From Patiria miniata (taxonomy: Eukaryota > Echinodermata > Asteroidea > Valvatida > Asterinidae), in assembly GCF_015706575.1 (NCBI RefSeq), contig NW_024037069.1, forward strand, positions 38,275,315 through 38,339,314: 64,000 nucleotides of DNA, read 5' to 3'. Below are positions 1 to 12,349 of the stretch, piece by piece; the stretch's first letter is position 1; each line of letters opens with the position of its first letter. Below the pieces are notes generated by a model. That model ran no database searches. It was not told the DNA's origin and saw only the letters and a list, made by a program, of their open reading frames with translations. A program made the position numbers and the translations under genes.

Positions 1-298
1 AATCAAAAAAAATCCAAAAAAAGACCAACAACTTCAAGCCCATTTCGAAATGATGGAGATCAGCTCTAGGATGAACGAGCTTTGTTCTTTTGTGCAAAGT
101 TATTTTCCCATTCACCCCCCTCCTCACACCAAGTTGAAGAATTGGATTGGGCGGCTGCCGAGTCCGCGCTCCGTGATGAAATTCGGCTCAGACGGAACTT
201 CTTTATATCACAAGCTACTCTCCAAATTTTCGCAAGTTGACCCCAGCATGATAATAAGGCATGTCGTGGCCGCTACAAGCGCATTCGCAAACTGAACA
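1..298 (+). CDS. Possible 3'-terminal coding exon of an unrecognised gene
   Basis: One reading frame is open from the left edge of the window to a TGA at 296-298, giving about 97 codons. The translation is not low-complexity: it has a Lys/Gln-rich start, a stretch around residues 30-50 with several prolines and a LKNWIGRLPSP segment, and a hydrophobic end with IIRHVVAATSAFAN. I do not recognise the family. An open left edge and mixed composition fit the last exon of a gene whose body lies upstream, but an open frame of this length can also occur by chance. No clear AATAAA follows within about 200 bases. Transcript or orthologue evidence would be needed to accept it. Confidence 0.3.
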
Positions 299-2092
299 CG
301 TTTTAAGGTGAGGAAAATATCAGGAAATGTATAGAGAGGGGTCAAGCATTTTCATCGGATAACCTTGTGATGATCAAAGGAACACACTGAACATTATTTT
401 GCCTTATAAAGTTGCTCCATCAATGCTATTTAACTTATAAATATTCGATTTCTTCCCTCCTTTAATACATTGAACACTTTATTCAATTTGTACGGAAAAA
501 CTTTTTTTTTCATTTTGGACGGTTTCGACCCTGTGAAAATACGTTTTAATTTTTTTTAGTAGTTTTTTTTGCGTCAATAATGCACAATACCTCTGAAATT
601 ATAACTGTCGGGCCGCAAATAATTCGAAATTTAAGGTCAATATTCCATGACTATAAACGTGGGCGGGTTTTTTTCTGCTTTGAAGTCTTTCTCAAAGGGA
701 ATAACTTCTGTATGCGAGAAAGCTGGCAATTTTAGAAAAGATTTTTTTCGGGATAAAACTCGAAAGTAGCACGGGGAGTTGAAAGCAAGTGGGAAGAGAA
801 GGCGCATGGTATGAAAAAACTAATGAAAAAAACTCAGACTTGAGAAGATATATATTCCATGGTAAAGCATGGTGGAGCACCTCAAGTGCACGGGGAGACC
901 TGGAAGATACAAAGACTATCAATGCTCTACAAAATCAAACACGAGCTGGTTGCCTGAGCACCTCACCTTAAACACAAGAAATAGCAGGGGGCACCAACAC
1001 AAATTGTACAAACGACATGCAACAAAGGAAGCAGAAATCCCCCCCCCCCGAGAACCATTACAGAATGGTACAAGTTGCCAGCCAACTTCGTCAACTCTAG
1101 GACACACATGTACTTGCATTCAAGGATGCATCCAAGCACTTCATGGACAACTAAAAAAAAGGCAATTTACTAAGGTCATTTCCACATCCACTCCATGCGA
1201 GTCGATTAAGGTCAAAAGTTGGTGTGATATTCTTGGGTGAACTTTACCGACTCAACATGTACCAGAACCAGAAAGCCGAAAACGTATTATTGAACTAATG
1301 ATTTCATTTGAATACGTGAAAGGAAAAATTCTGTTTATTTATTTGTTCGTCTGTTGATTTGTGTTTTTGTTTGTTTTGCAGGCCTATATGATTGTATTCA
1401 TACAAAACTGTGAGGATGGGGCATATTTTATACATGTAGAACTTAATAAGGCAACATATGCAAGGTTGCACTTATAAAATACAAACAGCAATTTGAAAAA
1501 CAAATGTGTGTGTGTTTTTTAAAATTATTTGAAGATTATTGGGTGTGACACGTGATGTCCGAGGAAAGTTTGTAAATAGCCGCCTCAGCGATTGTTTTTA
1601 TCATTGGTCCAACAAAACGTTGTAGCGCCCTCGTGGCTCGTTCTTTATCACTGTGTGGACTTTGAACTGAAAACCGATGACATCGATCACAGTACCGAAT
1701 CATCTATAGCAATGGTTCCTAGTTGGATCAGTCATTATCGCATGCTTCAACGTGACAGCACGAACCTGGCGCGGGGACCAGTGATAAACACAGTAAATAT
1801 ATCGATGACAAGCAATAAATTGGTTTTCGAGTCTGGCACCATGCATCCACTGCACGTTTTACTGAATGGATATCGTTGGTGTCGTCGGGTGCTCCGCATG
1901 ACTGCCTTTGCCAACCTGACGTGGCTGTACATCGGTGTGGCTGTGTGGGTTGGACTAAAAAATGCCGGCAAAAACCACCACCAGCAACGCAAACCCAGGA
2001 AAAACAGTGATTTAGGGGTCGTTAAATCCGTCAAGAAGTTGCAGGTACCCTTAGAAGGTGTTCAAGACCGGAGTAAAAACAGGACAAACGCC
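299..2092. other. Region upstream of CANT1, no confident gene
   Basis: AT-rich sequence without a recognisable exon. At 770-900 there are degenerate CATGGNAAA-type words (repeated CATGGTAAAGCATGG at about 860), a motif that recurs at 5660-5760 and 29515-29665 and looks like a dispersed repeat. From 1592 the CANT1 frame is already open with no stop, and an in-frame ATG occurs at 1712. The CANT1 promoter and 5'UTR must lie somewhere here, but no TATA box or initiator could be assigned. Confidence 0.4.
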
Positions 2093-5000
2093 ATGTCGAA
2101 GTCAAACGAGTGGAAATCTTTGGCAGTGGAAGGAGGTGGCCGTTCGTCGTCGGGGTCTCTGTTGTCGAATTTCGGTGCGGTCAAAGCAGGCGGAATCAGT
2201 GCACTGCGAATTAGGACCCGGGTCGTGGCCCTTGCGGTGATCATGTTCATTTTATTCCTCATATTCTTACTTTTTCCTAGTCCGAAAGGGACAAGCGGGA
2301 ACTTCAGCACAAACCACAGTGGCTTGGGGAAGAACTATTTTATGTCAGCCTTGGGAAGCAGTCCTTACAATAAAACTTATCCGATTACAGCGCCAGAGCG
2401 AACATTAATCGGAGTGCGATATCGAATCGGGTTGATTTCAGATTTAGACACGGATTCAAAATCCGACTCTCAAAAGAACACGTGGGTGGGTTATTATCTG
2501 AAAGGCTATTTGAGCATAAACTCGTTACACGACCAAGTCAGCTTACAACTCGACAAAGATCCCACTGCCTTGAAATCGCAGCTTTCCAGAGGAGGAAGGG
2601 GGATGGAACTTTCGGAGCTGGTGACGTTTAACGGCAAGCTGTACGCAGTGGACGATCGCACCGGGGTCATCTACGAGATCGTCGATAACGCTGTAATTCC
2701 GTGGACCATTCTGTCTGATGGAGACGGCCGAAATACTAAGGGTAAGCAGTCAGACGGGGGCATTTGCCAGTAGATCGATCTGACTATCTGACCATGGGCA
2801 GCAACACGTTTCTCTAGTGCCACACACAGTGTACAATTCCAGCCGCGTGTGTCGTACGGGCGTGCATGCATGTCAGACCTTTGTTGACACATGTCGGACA
2901 TCAATGGATTGGATTAGTCAAAAGTAAAAACACCATGGGTACCGCTGGGGGGGGGGGGGTATCATCTCAATGAAGGTCTTTGCAATGACTGACGACAAAA
3001 CATGAACCTGGGACTGAGAGTCATTTCCAATTTTACTTTTAGGAAATACTTAAAAAAAATTCATGACTCTCCATAGACTTTGTACACAATCCCTGAAGTG
3101 GCGTCTGATTGCAATATTCTTTCCATAGTACTCCTGGGTAGTTTTTGCTACTCGTACTCGAAAGCATTTGGTACTTGGAGATGAATACTGTATTTAATAA
3201 TATTCAGATTGTTTCCATGTCTCAAATTAAATTAAAAATATTATTTGGAGCAGCTTAATGGTTATTTTTAAAACCTCGCAATTTAAATCCACAAGTTCAA
3301 AGAAAGCTGTGTATATTCCAAGTTACTTTATACACATTCAAAATTATTTCCACATAGAATTCCGACAAACCTATAGGCCTACAACAATATGCAATTTATA
3401 TTTGGTTAAATGCAAGTAATTTTTCAGTGTATGCTACAATTATAGCCCAAGTATTAAATTGATGAGTTTATGTCAGTAGAAACTGTCATTAAGATGTGCA
3501 AAGAAAACATGGTTACATTGTATACGTCACACCATGTACCGACAGTGTAAATACTACATAAAATATTGCAGTACATTCTATGGAAAGTCATCAGGCAGAC
3601 AATTTCAACATCATTACGTTATAGACATTACCATAAATGAAATGTCACTTTGTCACAGGTCGTACATGTAGACGCTTGTACCATTTGAGTTGTGCACTAA
3701 TCGTCACTGTTTTGTGAAGTGACGTAGTGACGAAGTGACGCATCCGTCCAAAACCGAGATTTTCTGAAATCTGAGATTTTTGGATATTCTAACATTTTAT
3801 GATGTCCTCTACGTGACAACCAAATTTCGAGACACAACATTCCATCGTTCGATAATTACGCTAATTGCACAAAGTGTTGAAAGTGCTACACGCTAAGTTT
3901 TGCGTTTTGACGAAGTGATGAATCTCTATGTGTCACAAAGTCTCATTGATTTTACACGTGTGCTATATTTAGAAATATGAAGCCTCCACGATTTGCGTTT
4001 TGACGAAGTGACACATCTGCGTTCTAAAATGTATACATTTTATATATGCGCACGCGCTGTGTACAAACATATGCCTCTTTTTTGTGAAGAAGTAGATTTT
4101 CCGTTTGACGAAGTGATGGATATCTTTAGTAAATAATATCTTCTAATTAAACGCGATTTTATGAACAGAGAGAGTTGTTTTTGGCTATTTAACTCCTGGG
4201 CTATTGTCTCAGACTCTCAGTTATATATTTTTCAATTCTGGTGGAGAAATCTACACAAAACTGCAAATTGAAAAATCCACCAACTTCAAACGCAGCTCAA
4301 ATCTTGGTTTTCCATCTGTGTGCACAGATTCGTCACTTCGTCAAAACGGTGATGTAATGTACAAAAGTTTCTACATGTTGTATCAGGAAATCCTGACTAG
4401 ACCGAGGGATAATACAGTCTAGTCCTAGATTGCTTTCTTCCTTTTTTTTCCAGTTCATGAAGATATCATTTGGGGCAGATACTGGCATGATAAAAGAAAG
4501 TTTAATGGAAATTGTCTTAAGATTCTTCTTTTAACCCTCCTCAATCCTCCAAAGTCCTCTGGGCAGTAATGGAGGATTTTGGAGGATTGAGGATGAATGC
4601 AACCTACAATTTTGGAGGATTGTGGAGGATTGAGGGCCCATGGACATTCAGTATCGGTTGATTTTGGAGGATTGAGGATGAATGGTGTTTGAAGAAGAGG
4701 AGGAATTTGGAGGATTGAGGATGAATGCATTTTGAGACTTTTTGAGAGGCAGGACTGTCTGACGATTTTGAAGGATTGAGGCGCTGGGTATCCTTCATTT
4801 GAACTAAGCAAGTGCAAAATTTTGTTGGACTTTGGAGGATTTTGGAGGATTGAGGATGGTTCCTAACTTCCTAGCAAAAAGGGACTAGGGGGTTAGGGTT
4901 AACAAACAGATGAATTCTAACTGTGAAAGTTTAAAACAAGCTTTTAAAATTTAAACAATCCACCTTATAATTTGAAAAAAAAATAAAATAATAATTAATA

Positions 5001-8000
5001 GAGTCCCATCTGTTGCACAAGGTATAAAACAAGTATTTTAAAATGAAAGTTCATGCACGACCACTTCCGTTTCAACAAGTACACGTATACTAATGCAGAT
5101 GTTGAAAAAATAGACTTTGAAATTTGAACAACTGTGCCCTGATGGAAAAGTCCCATACGCTGGGCAAAGCAATATCTACTGGTAATGACACACAGGAGTG
5201 GCTGGATGCATTGAAGAGTTTTCATTTTTGTACCAATCATGCAATGGGGCTTAGAAATATTCTTAGTAACAGCATGTTTTACTGAATTAAACTAAAATGA
5301 TATCTAAAACCATTCGCTTGAACCACAGCATTGTCATTCTATCAATTTAGGGTCCAAAGTTTGACATTTTTCCTGTCCCTGTTACCTTGGTACTTCGCAA
5401 TTGGCCATTCAAGTATTAAGAATGACTTACTTCAAACAACGTTTATTTGTTAGTTAGGCACAACTTACAAGTAGTTTGCTATTCATAATCACTCTCTTGG
5501 AAGACAACTGCATTAGGGAGTGCATCAAAATTACAAGTCACAGTTGTCAGATTTTGCTAGGAAACCTTCTGAATCCTACAAACTCTAATATTCTGCAAGA
5601 AACGTGTGGCACTCGTCACCATGAGCTTGAATCTTGTACAATAATGTACCATGTAGGGACAATTTACAGCTGTCATGGAAAGTCATGGAATTTTTGTTGT
5701 TTTACCGTACAAGGAGGCACGGGAAGTTGATTTTGTCTTGGTAAAGTCGTGGAATTCCATTTCAGATTTTTAAACAACAAAACCAGTAGGTGGATTTTGG
5801 TGGGATTAGGCTAGCTGGGGTTAACCCTAACCCACCTCACTCCTCCAAAATCCTCCTGGCGGTTTTGGAGGATTCTAGAGGATTGAGGATGAATGGTGAT
5901 TGAATCAAATGAGGATTCTGGAGGATTGAGGATGAATGGTGATTGAAGCACATGAGGATTTTGGAGGATTGAGGATGAATGGTGAATGAAACGCAAGAGG
6001 ATTTTGGAGGATTGAGGATGAATGCATTTTGAGGCAGGACTGTCTGATGATTTTGAAGGATTTGGCGTTGGTTATCCTTCATTTAAACACGAGTGCAAAG
6101 TTTTGGGATGAGGAGGATTTTGGAGGATTGAGGATGAATGCATTTTGAGGCAGGACTGTCTGACAATTTTGAAAAATTTAGGCGGAGTTGAAAAATTTTG
6201 GAGGATTTTGGAGGATTGAGGATGGTTGTAAGCAACAAGGGCCTAGGGGGTTGATGGCTAGTATGTGAGTAATCAATATTGTGCATATGAGTATCAGTTT
6301 CAATAAAACCATTTTGGAAAAAAAATGCAGCAGCTGGAAAGAGGGAAACAACATACAAACAAACAAACAAACGAACAATGTTTTTACAAATTTTGGGCCA
6401 ATTTTGCAGGAGAGACTGTCAATAGTGTTAGAGCAATGCAAATAACCTGCAGGTGTGCTTAATTGGGTGATCAATAGCAATTAACATATTGACATTTGAT
6501 AAAACAAACCAACCGACCTCTGTTAATATCTGAGTGGGTATTTAAGTAGTAAAATTAATCCCGTCCTGAATAAATTCTGTTACCTTGGAATTTGGGAGTA
6601 CATATGTACATATGCACAGCATTTATCACAGCATAGTAAAAAATAAAGTTTGTGTTGATGCCAAGCTTGTATGCATGACGCAGATTGTTTTTATCTTGAA
6701 ATTAGAAACAGAAACTGCCTGGCCACGTCCACATGAATTAGCTTTTAAACCCCTTTGAGCTTGTCGATTGCAGTGGGCACATCTGCTTTTGTGTGGGCAG
6801 ATGTGATGCAAATGTAGGCAAAAACCCTTTGTGGTGGAAATGTTTTATTCACAATTTTTCATCTAAAAGCAGAGATGAATATATTCTCAAGGACTGGTTG
6901 TTGAATATGGGGAGTTTGGATGTCTCTCTCTCTATTGCGGAAACACCGGATTTAGAGCTCAGTTGTTCAAATCGTAACTTTCACCAAGTGAAAGGTTTTC
7001 ACTTTTTACAGATAACATTACAGATACTTGTACCCGGTATGCGTTTTTCCTAGCTCAGACGTACAGTTTGGACAATTCATCAGTGTGCATTATTATAGTT
7101 AAAATCATAAAGAGGACTTTAATTCTGATAAAATGTATCAGTTAGGCCAAAAAAAAAAAGTCTCCGGTTTCTGGTATGCGTGCGCGTCGCCGTAGCCATG
7201 CGCGTCGGCAAAATGAAAAAGTTTTTTTTTCAATACAAGATGATGTCTCAAAACTGCCAAACTCACTGGTTTGACTAGAATCCTGCTGCTGCACAATTTT
7301 AACTTGTTTTTAGATGGGGTTATGATCGAGAATAAGCTTTATGTGGCCTCTCTGGACTCCCATAAATTTGCACTAAGTTTAGTCGGGCACCATTTGCAGT
7401 CATCAGCCGACATTTGAAGCAAAAAAGTCAGGCAAAAAAAAAAAAAAACAGGTAAAAAGAAAAAAAAAGCCGCGTCGCCGCACCACTTTTGGGGCAAGCT
7501 CCATACCAGAAACCGGAGACTTTTTTTGTTTGGCCTTAGTTACTACAGTGATTCAAAAAAGAAATTATATATCCAACTTTTTCGCTGTGGTAGAAAATGG
7601 CTCAAAACACCATGGTGTGAAATGTTCTCAGAAAAAAATAGATTTTTTTGTATTGCGCCAATGCTTTAATTTTTCAATTGCAAGAAGCAGTTGAACGTTG
7701 TTAGAAATAAAGTATATTTCAATAAAATACAGGTAATGTGCTTCAAAATGATATCCATGTTTTTGTTGTGGCGGTTGGACTCTTGAACTTTCTGGCATTG
7801 TTGTTTGTACATGAAATTCCATGGACTTGCCCATAACTGACAAAATCATTGTTCCCTGTACATGTACGTGTGCATGTAAATACCTTGCACCAGTCTTGGC
7901 AAAAGACCAACGTTGCGAAGACTTCGATATTTTTTACACAACACAAACACAAAAGTTTGTGAAAACTAGGCAGTCTGCAATATGCTTCAACAGGTGTTGT

Positions 8001-10844
8001 TGATTGTGGAACGGTATGCCACCCCATGGGCATGGCTTCATTACTTTAGTACAGTTGTGCTTTCAAGTGAATTTGTATAGCTTGGCCATGACCATAACTG
8101 TTCGAAAAGAAAAAGTTGTGAAGGAAAAGGCGGGGCTACGGATAGACTAACAATGTCTCTGTACGCATGACTTGCCATATACCGGTGTTGTTTATTAAAG
8201 TGATGGCGAAGCAGGAGGGAGGGATTAATATGCATCACTGAGCTGCGATCCAAAAGCTGTAAGGGGGGGGGGGTAAAATGAGATTTGTTCAATAGGCGGG
8301 GTCTCTTGACTAAATAAACTGTTGAGTACCTGGTACATGGATATGTACACAGTAGCCTTTGTGAAATGGCTAAACGTTTTTGAGATCTTAAAATAATTGC
8401 TAAACATTTACAACAAGTATTGCAAAGTCATATCCCTACTTGATGCCCATTGGAAGTACCTGTAAGAAAGGACAAATGTGCCATTTGCTTTCTGCATGTT
8501 GGAAGATTCTGGAGGATTGGCTTTTTCTAAACACAAACACATTGGGATGGGATTATACATAGATTGACCCATCAAAGTTTGCAACAACAAAAACCCACTT
8601 TTGCCTATGGAATTAACACAACACTTCAAATTCCTTCAAGGTAATATTTTCTGTGGAGTATGGATAACACCTCAAATCTCTGCACAGATGTTTTATTTGG
8701 TTTAAGCTCAGGGCAAGCAGGGAGATTCGGTCACGCTTCACTGCTCTCCTCAGTGCTGTATTTGTGTGTGTGTGCATGCTCTGTTTGACACAGTTATTTA
8801 AACACTTCCTATCCCTTCACTTTAATATAAAAAATAACCTGCAGGGTTCTAAAGTGTTTTACATATTGCTCTGAATACTGACTTCCCACAAAGAGGGGGT
8901 TAAACGATTCATGAATGAAAAACTTCTTGTTTTTCTGATTTGTTGTCGTTCAGGTTTCAAAGGCGAATGGATGGCTGTACGAGAGCAGTCCCTGTTTGTC
9001 GGCGGCCTGGGCAAGGAATGGACGACAACGTCCGGGGAGCTGGTCAACCTGAATCCCCAGTGGGTCAAAGTGGTCAGTTCTCAGGGGGCTGTCCGGCATG
9101 TCAGCTGGGTGAAAAACTACAACGCCATGAGGAACGAGGCCGGATATCCCTATCCAGGTAAGGCTGTGTCCACATCTCTAATGTCTACGTCTTTGACATT
9201 TACAACTACATGGGTACCAGTGGTGAATCTGAGGATCTGAGGGAGGGGGGGCGGTTAGGTTAAAACCTCTCTTAGGTTGGAAGAAATCGGAAAAAAAATG
9301 AAGAAAGATGCCTCTTTGGTAGTTCCCCCCCCCCCCCATCCAAACCTGGACCCGTGCCTGGGTACATGCTGACAGTAGCCATAGCTAAAATGCCGGCTTC
9401 AAACACGACCTAATAGCTGATTTGGAGCAGTGAAATGAGCTGTCCAAAAAATGCACTGACACTGTGGACAGTGTGTTGAAAGGGCGGCCGACACGGTTCA
9501 CAGGGACGCGTATTATTTTGCTGGCCAATGCCACCTCAAAAATCACACCAACCTTGACACCTGACAATGATTCAAACCGCTGCAAACTGCTCACTGACCG
9601 GATTGACCGGAAATATGCAAATCAACATAAATAGCTGGCCTAACGATTCGGTCTAAAGCAAGACCTCTTTCAAAGGCAAAGGGCAACCTTGAATACAATG
9701 GCGCTCAGTCATCCGATACCTCAGGAGTGCAATTAAGGTATCAGTGGAGAGCTATTAATAAATCATTCTTTTGGATGCAACCACACCGACCTTTTTTTGA
9801 CACACCTTGCTCTACAAAAGACAAACCATTTTTATCTGTCACAAACAGTCAAGAATTATTCCCCTTCCCCTTACATGCCTTTGAGGCAGGCTAATCACCA
9901 ACAGTCAGATCATATCCCATAGGCACAGTGACCAGTTACATTCCATCAACAGACAAAAGCTGGTAACTGCTAGTCACAGCTGGCTTATCAATCTCCTACA
10001 GCCAAGGCGTAGCTGTATTAAGTTTCATAACAATCAAAACCAGTCAATCCTTCTTTATGTCAGAAGGGCGCGCTCAACTGTTACAAACAGCCACTTGATA
10101 TGTTTTGACTGCTGGGTTGGCCTTGTTGAAATTGCCAGCCAGAGAGGGTGGGTTGATACACTGTTCACAACGATTGAGAATGGCACAAAGACACCATGGA
10201 CTATTCTAGAGTTTGTGGTTGCTGGCATAAGGATTGGTCCGAATCACCTGATAAATCAAAAGTGTACTTAATGTGGAGAAGTCAAATTTGAATTTGTAAA
10301 TGCAATAAAAGAGCTTGAAATACATGGACATTAGTTGTTGTTTTTTTTTGGGGGGGGGAGATATGGTTTCATGCTCATGCCGGGTACCAGCATAGATGTA
10401 CTTAATGTGCTGTCGTCATGGTTGATATAAGGGTACCAGCAGAAAACACTTCCTTCCTGTTTCATCCTTCTAGGTTACATGATCCATGAGTCTGGAGTGT
10501 GGAGCGACGTCCACCAGCGCTGGTTCTTCATGCCCCGTCGTGCCAGCACCGAGCGCTACACCGAAGCCGACGATGAACACCGGGCGACCAATCTCCTCAT
10601 CTCATGCAGCTTGGACTTCTCGGACGTCCGCATCAACCGCATCGGCGTCCTCAACAAGATCCGCGGCTTCTCGTCGTTCAAGTTTGTGCCGGGTACCGGC
10701 GACACAGTGATAGTGGCATTGAAGACGGAAGAGGACCGGGGAAAGATCGCCACGTACTACACCGTGTTTAACATCAATGGAAAGACGCTGGTTCCCGACA
10801 CCAAATTCGCGGATATCAAATATGAGGGGATTGAGTTTATTTGA
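2093..10844 (+). CDS. CANT1: Soluble calcium-activated nucleotidase 1 (apyrase), 3 coding exons
   Basis: Coding exons 2093-2741, 8954-9157 and 10474-10844 join in phase 1 at both junctions (donors GGTAAGC and GGTAAGG, acceptors TTCAG and TCTAG) to give 407 residues; human CANT1 has about 401. The family hydrolyses nucleoside di- and triphosphates, preferring UDP and GDP, in a Ca2+-dependent way in the ER/Golgi, supporting glycosylation and proteoglycan synthesis. The start chosen has a short cytosolic tail, then one hydrophobic segment (about residues 44-61), as expected of a type II membrane protein. Apyrase landmarks are present: GIRYRI-like GVRYRIGLISDLDTDS, RGMELSELVTFNGKLY, VDDRTGVIYEI, WTILSDGDG, GLGKEWTTTSGE, RWFFMPRRAS, GFSSFKFVP, and the C-terminal KYEGIEFI. 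The frame is also open upstream, with an in-frame ATG at 1712 that would add 127 residues; I prefer 2093 because of the length and the GCC context before the ATG. Intron 1 is 6.2 kb and full of repeats. Confidence 0.95.
3705..4354. repeat. 650-bp repeat with recurrent GACGAAGTGA motifs
   Basis: The motif TTTGACGAAGTGA or a close variant occurs at about 3727, 3907, 3998 and 4107, and in inverted form (CACTTCGTCAAAA) at about 4334. The outer ends CACTGTTTTG (3705) and CAAAACGGTGATG (end 4354) are roughly inverted, suggesting a degraded non-coding DNA transposon with subterminal repeats. No target-site duplication was identified. Confidence 0.45.
4531..4902. mobile_element. CCCTAACC-end TTAA MITE, copy A
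   Basis: It starts TTAACCCTCC and ends GGGGGTTAGGGTTAA, so TTAA flanks CCCT...AGGG inverted ends. The interior is repeats of GGAGGATTTTGGAGGATTGA with spacers containing GATGAATGCA and GGACTGTCTGACGATTTT. It lies in CANT1 intron 1 and has no coding capacity. TTAA flanks with CCCT ends resemble piggyBac-type elements; that class assignment is inferred. Confidence 0.7.
5335..5560. mobile_element. CATTCTAT-family MITE, partial copy
   Basis: It begins CATTCTATCAATTTAGGGTC and runs through TGCTATTCATAATCACTCT, matching the inverse of the 40898-41140 element over about 220 bases. The second inverted terminus is missing here, so this is a truncated copy. Confidence 0.5.
5821..6259. mobile_element. 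CCCTAACC-end TTAA MITE, copy B
   Basis: The left end TTAACCCTAACCCACC is intact. The interior has at least six units of GGAGGATTGAGGATGAATG, and the right end is decayed (CTAGGGGGTTGATGGCTA where others have GGTTAGGGTTAA). It shares the GGCAGGACTGTCTGA spacer with copy A, which places both in one subfamily. Located in CANT1 intron 1. Confidence 0.65.
7145..7535. mobile_element. Harbinger-like MITE, GGCCAAA ends, copy 1
   Basis: The ends GGCCAAAAAAAAAAAGTCTC and its inverse, with CGGTTTCTGGTATG inside both ends, form inverted repeats of over 30 bp. A TTA target duplication flanks it (7142-7144 and 7536-7538). The 391-bp interior holds GCGCGTCGCC and CAGCCGACATTTGAAGC words shared with copies at 14304 and 32501, in opposite orientation. 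A 3-bp TWA duplication and GGCC-type ends are hallmarks of PIF/Harbinger MITEs. Non-coding. Confidence 0.75.
9158..10473 (+). other. CANT1 intron 2
   Basis: A 1.3-kb intron from GTAAGG to TTCTAG. It contains mononucleotide C and G tracts near 9327 and 10348. No other repeat or gene is recognised. Confidence 0.85.
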
Positions 10845-11689
10845 ATGTCTCTTGCAAATCGTGCTTTTTCTTAAACCCCGTTTGAAACTGCTTCTCTTAA
10901 AACGCGCCAAACCAAAGTATTCGTAAGATTTGAAAGTGTGAAACAGTTCGAGTACACGTCAAATTTGTCGAGAGGTCGAATGTTGCAGTTGTTTGGACTG
11001 ACTTCACAATCGAGGCAATGAAAAAATATGCATACAGTTCACCTATCTTAAACTAAAATCTATTTGGATCGATTAAAGTCACGCTTAATACTTTTTGACT
11101 CAGTGTGACTCCAAAATGAAAGTTAGCGCGATATAAATTAGAAAATTTAAGGTTAAGCTTCATCCCTTGAATTGGCCTGAACTCATTTCGGCAAACTGGG
11201 CAAGGAACTGTGCATAAATATGACGTTAAAAATTTTTTCCTCATTGAAGGTTGTGACAATCATACATTTTTGGGCCCGTAGTGTAATCACGCTGTTGTAC
11301 AATTGCAAAAAAAAAAAAACCAGGAGTGCCTTATTAGCTGTAGTGCCTTTTGTCTTTGTATTATAAAGTGCAATGGAGAAGTTTTTGTTTGGCAAAATTA
11401 AGACAGACTTTCTAAAGTATTCTGTATTCCAATTGAGAGTGAAAATGTTAAAAAAAAGTTTAGAAGACAGATTTGCTGAAGTAACATATAATTAGCTTGA
11501 AGTTATTGGGAGATAGATGGATAGGAAAGAAAAAGAGAGAAACCAAAAAAAAGCTGCAAACTTTTAGAAATGCGGTACTGCATTACTGTTAATAATAACA
11601 ATAATGGAGATTTTTTGATGCGCCATGTCTGTCACATAATGACACTCCTGGCGCAGTAGTATTACCCTGCTCATTGGGCCAATGAAACA

Positions 11690-11954
11690 TTCCAAATACC
11701 ATCTCAGCTCCCTGGGGAGTATACAGCTCAATGCTGCCATTTCCACCAAAGCAGCTAAAATCATTCACAATAACCATCTCTGCCCTCACAGGTACCCATT
11801 TACTCCTGGGTGGGGAGAAGCAATGAGTGACAAAGTGCCTTGCCCAAAGGCACACGCACCATGGCCGCAGAATTACCCACAGACCATGAATCCTTTGCTC
11901 CAGACCACGAGGGCAGTGCACTCCAATAGCATGACATGCATTTTCTTCATGCGA

Positions 11955-11985
<31 letters not shown>

Positions 11986-12002
11986 GGGGGGGGGGGGGGG
12001 GG
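11690..12002 (-). mobile_element. tRNA-derived SINE (minus strand) next to a long poly-G tract
   Basis: Read on the minus strand it carries a degraded tRNA-like head and then the core TTGGGCAAGGCACTTTG and CCACCCAGGAGTAAATGGG, also present in the SINEs at 20172 and 31383. It continues through GGAGCTGAGATGG. On the plus strand the head side is followed by a run of about 47 G with a single C (11956-12002). Open glycine- or proline-rich frames over this tract are artefacts of the mononucleotide run. Confidence 0.6.
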
Positions 12003-12343
12003 AATAGTACTGCGTTGCATAACTAATGAGGGCACATGGCAACGTGAAAATCCCGAAGAAAATAGTGAAAAGAACCCAAACTTGATTTATAGGAAGTACA
12101 GTACTTTCCCACCAAATTTGATAAGTGTATGAAAGTGAGTTGTTTATAATTTTGTTTTTACCATTAATGTATAGTGTTCTCTTTAGGTTTTATGTTGTAG
12201 CATAATCAGTGTGAAAAACTTGTAAATTGATAAAAACAAAGTTTATTGAAGTATAGATATTATTCTTACGCATTTGCATTTATATGGTCGTATATTTATG
12301 TGCTGCAAAATCTTTTAACTTTTTTCCTGAAACTTTAAGTTAA

Positions 12344-12349
12344 AATAAA
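12344..12349 (+). terminator. Candidate poly(A) signal for CANT1
   Basis: A canonical AATAAA lies 1.5 kb downstream of the CANT1 stop in T-rich sequence. It is plausible for a long 3'UTR, but other signals further on (for example near 15221) cannot be excluded. Confidence 0.3.

Larger units (their letters stand above)
2742..8953 (+). other. CANT1 intron 1
   Basis: A 6.2-kb intron starting GTAAGC and ending TTCAG. It carries a GACGAAGTGA-repeat element (3705-4354), two CCCTAACC-end MITEs (4531-4902, 5821-6259), a partial CATTCTAT-family copy (5335-5560) and a Harbinger-like MITE (7145-7535). Open frames in it are explained by these repeats or are short and unrecognised. Confidence 0.85.

Noticed and set aside
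4531..6259. Interstitial telomere or CRISPR-like array suggested by TTAACCCTAACC words and spaced GGAGGATT repeats
   Set aside because: The telomere-like word occurs once per end in inverted orientation, not in tandem, and the GGAGGATT units have irregular spacing without unique spacers of constant length.
11589..12035. Gly- or Pro-rich open frames over 11589-12035
   Set aside because: They are products of a poly-G tract and a SINE; no protein family is recognised.
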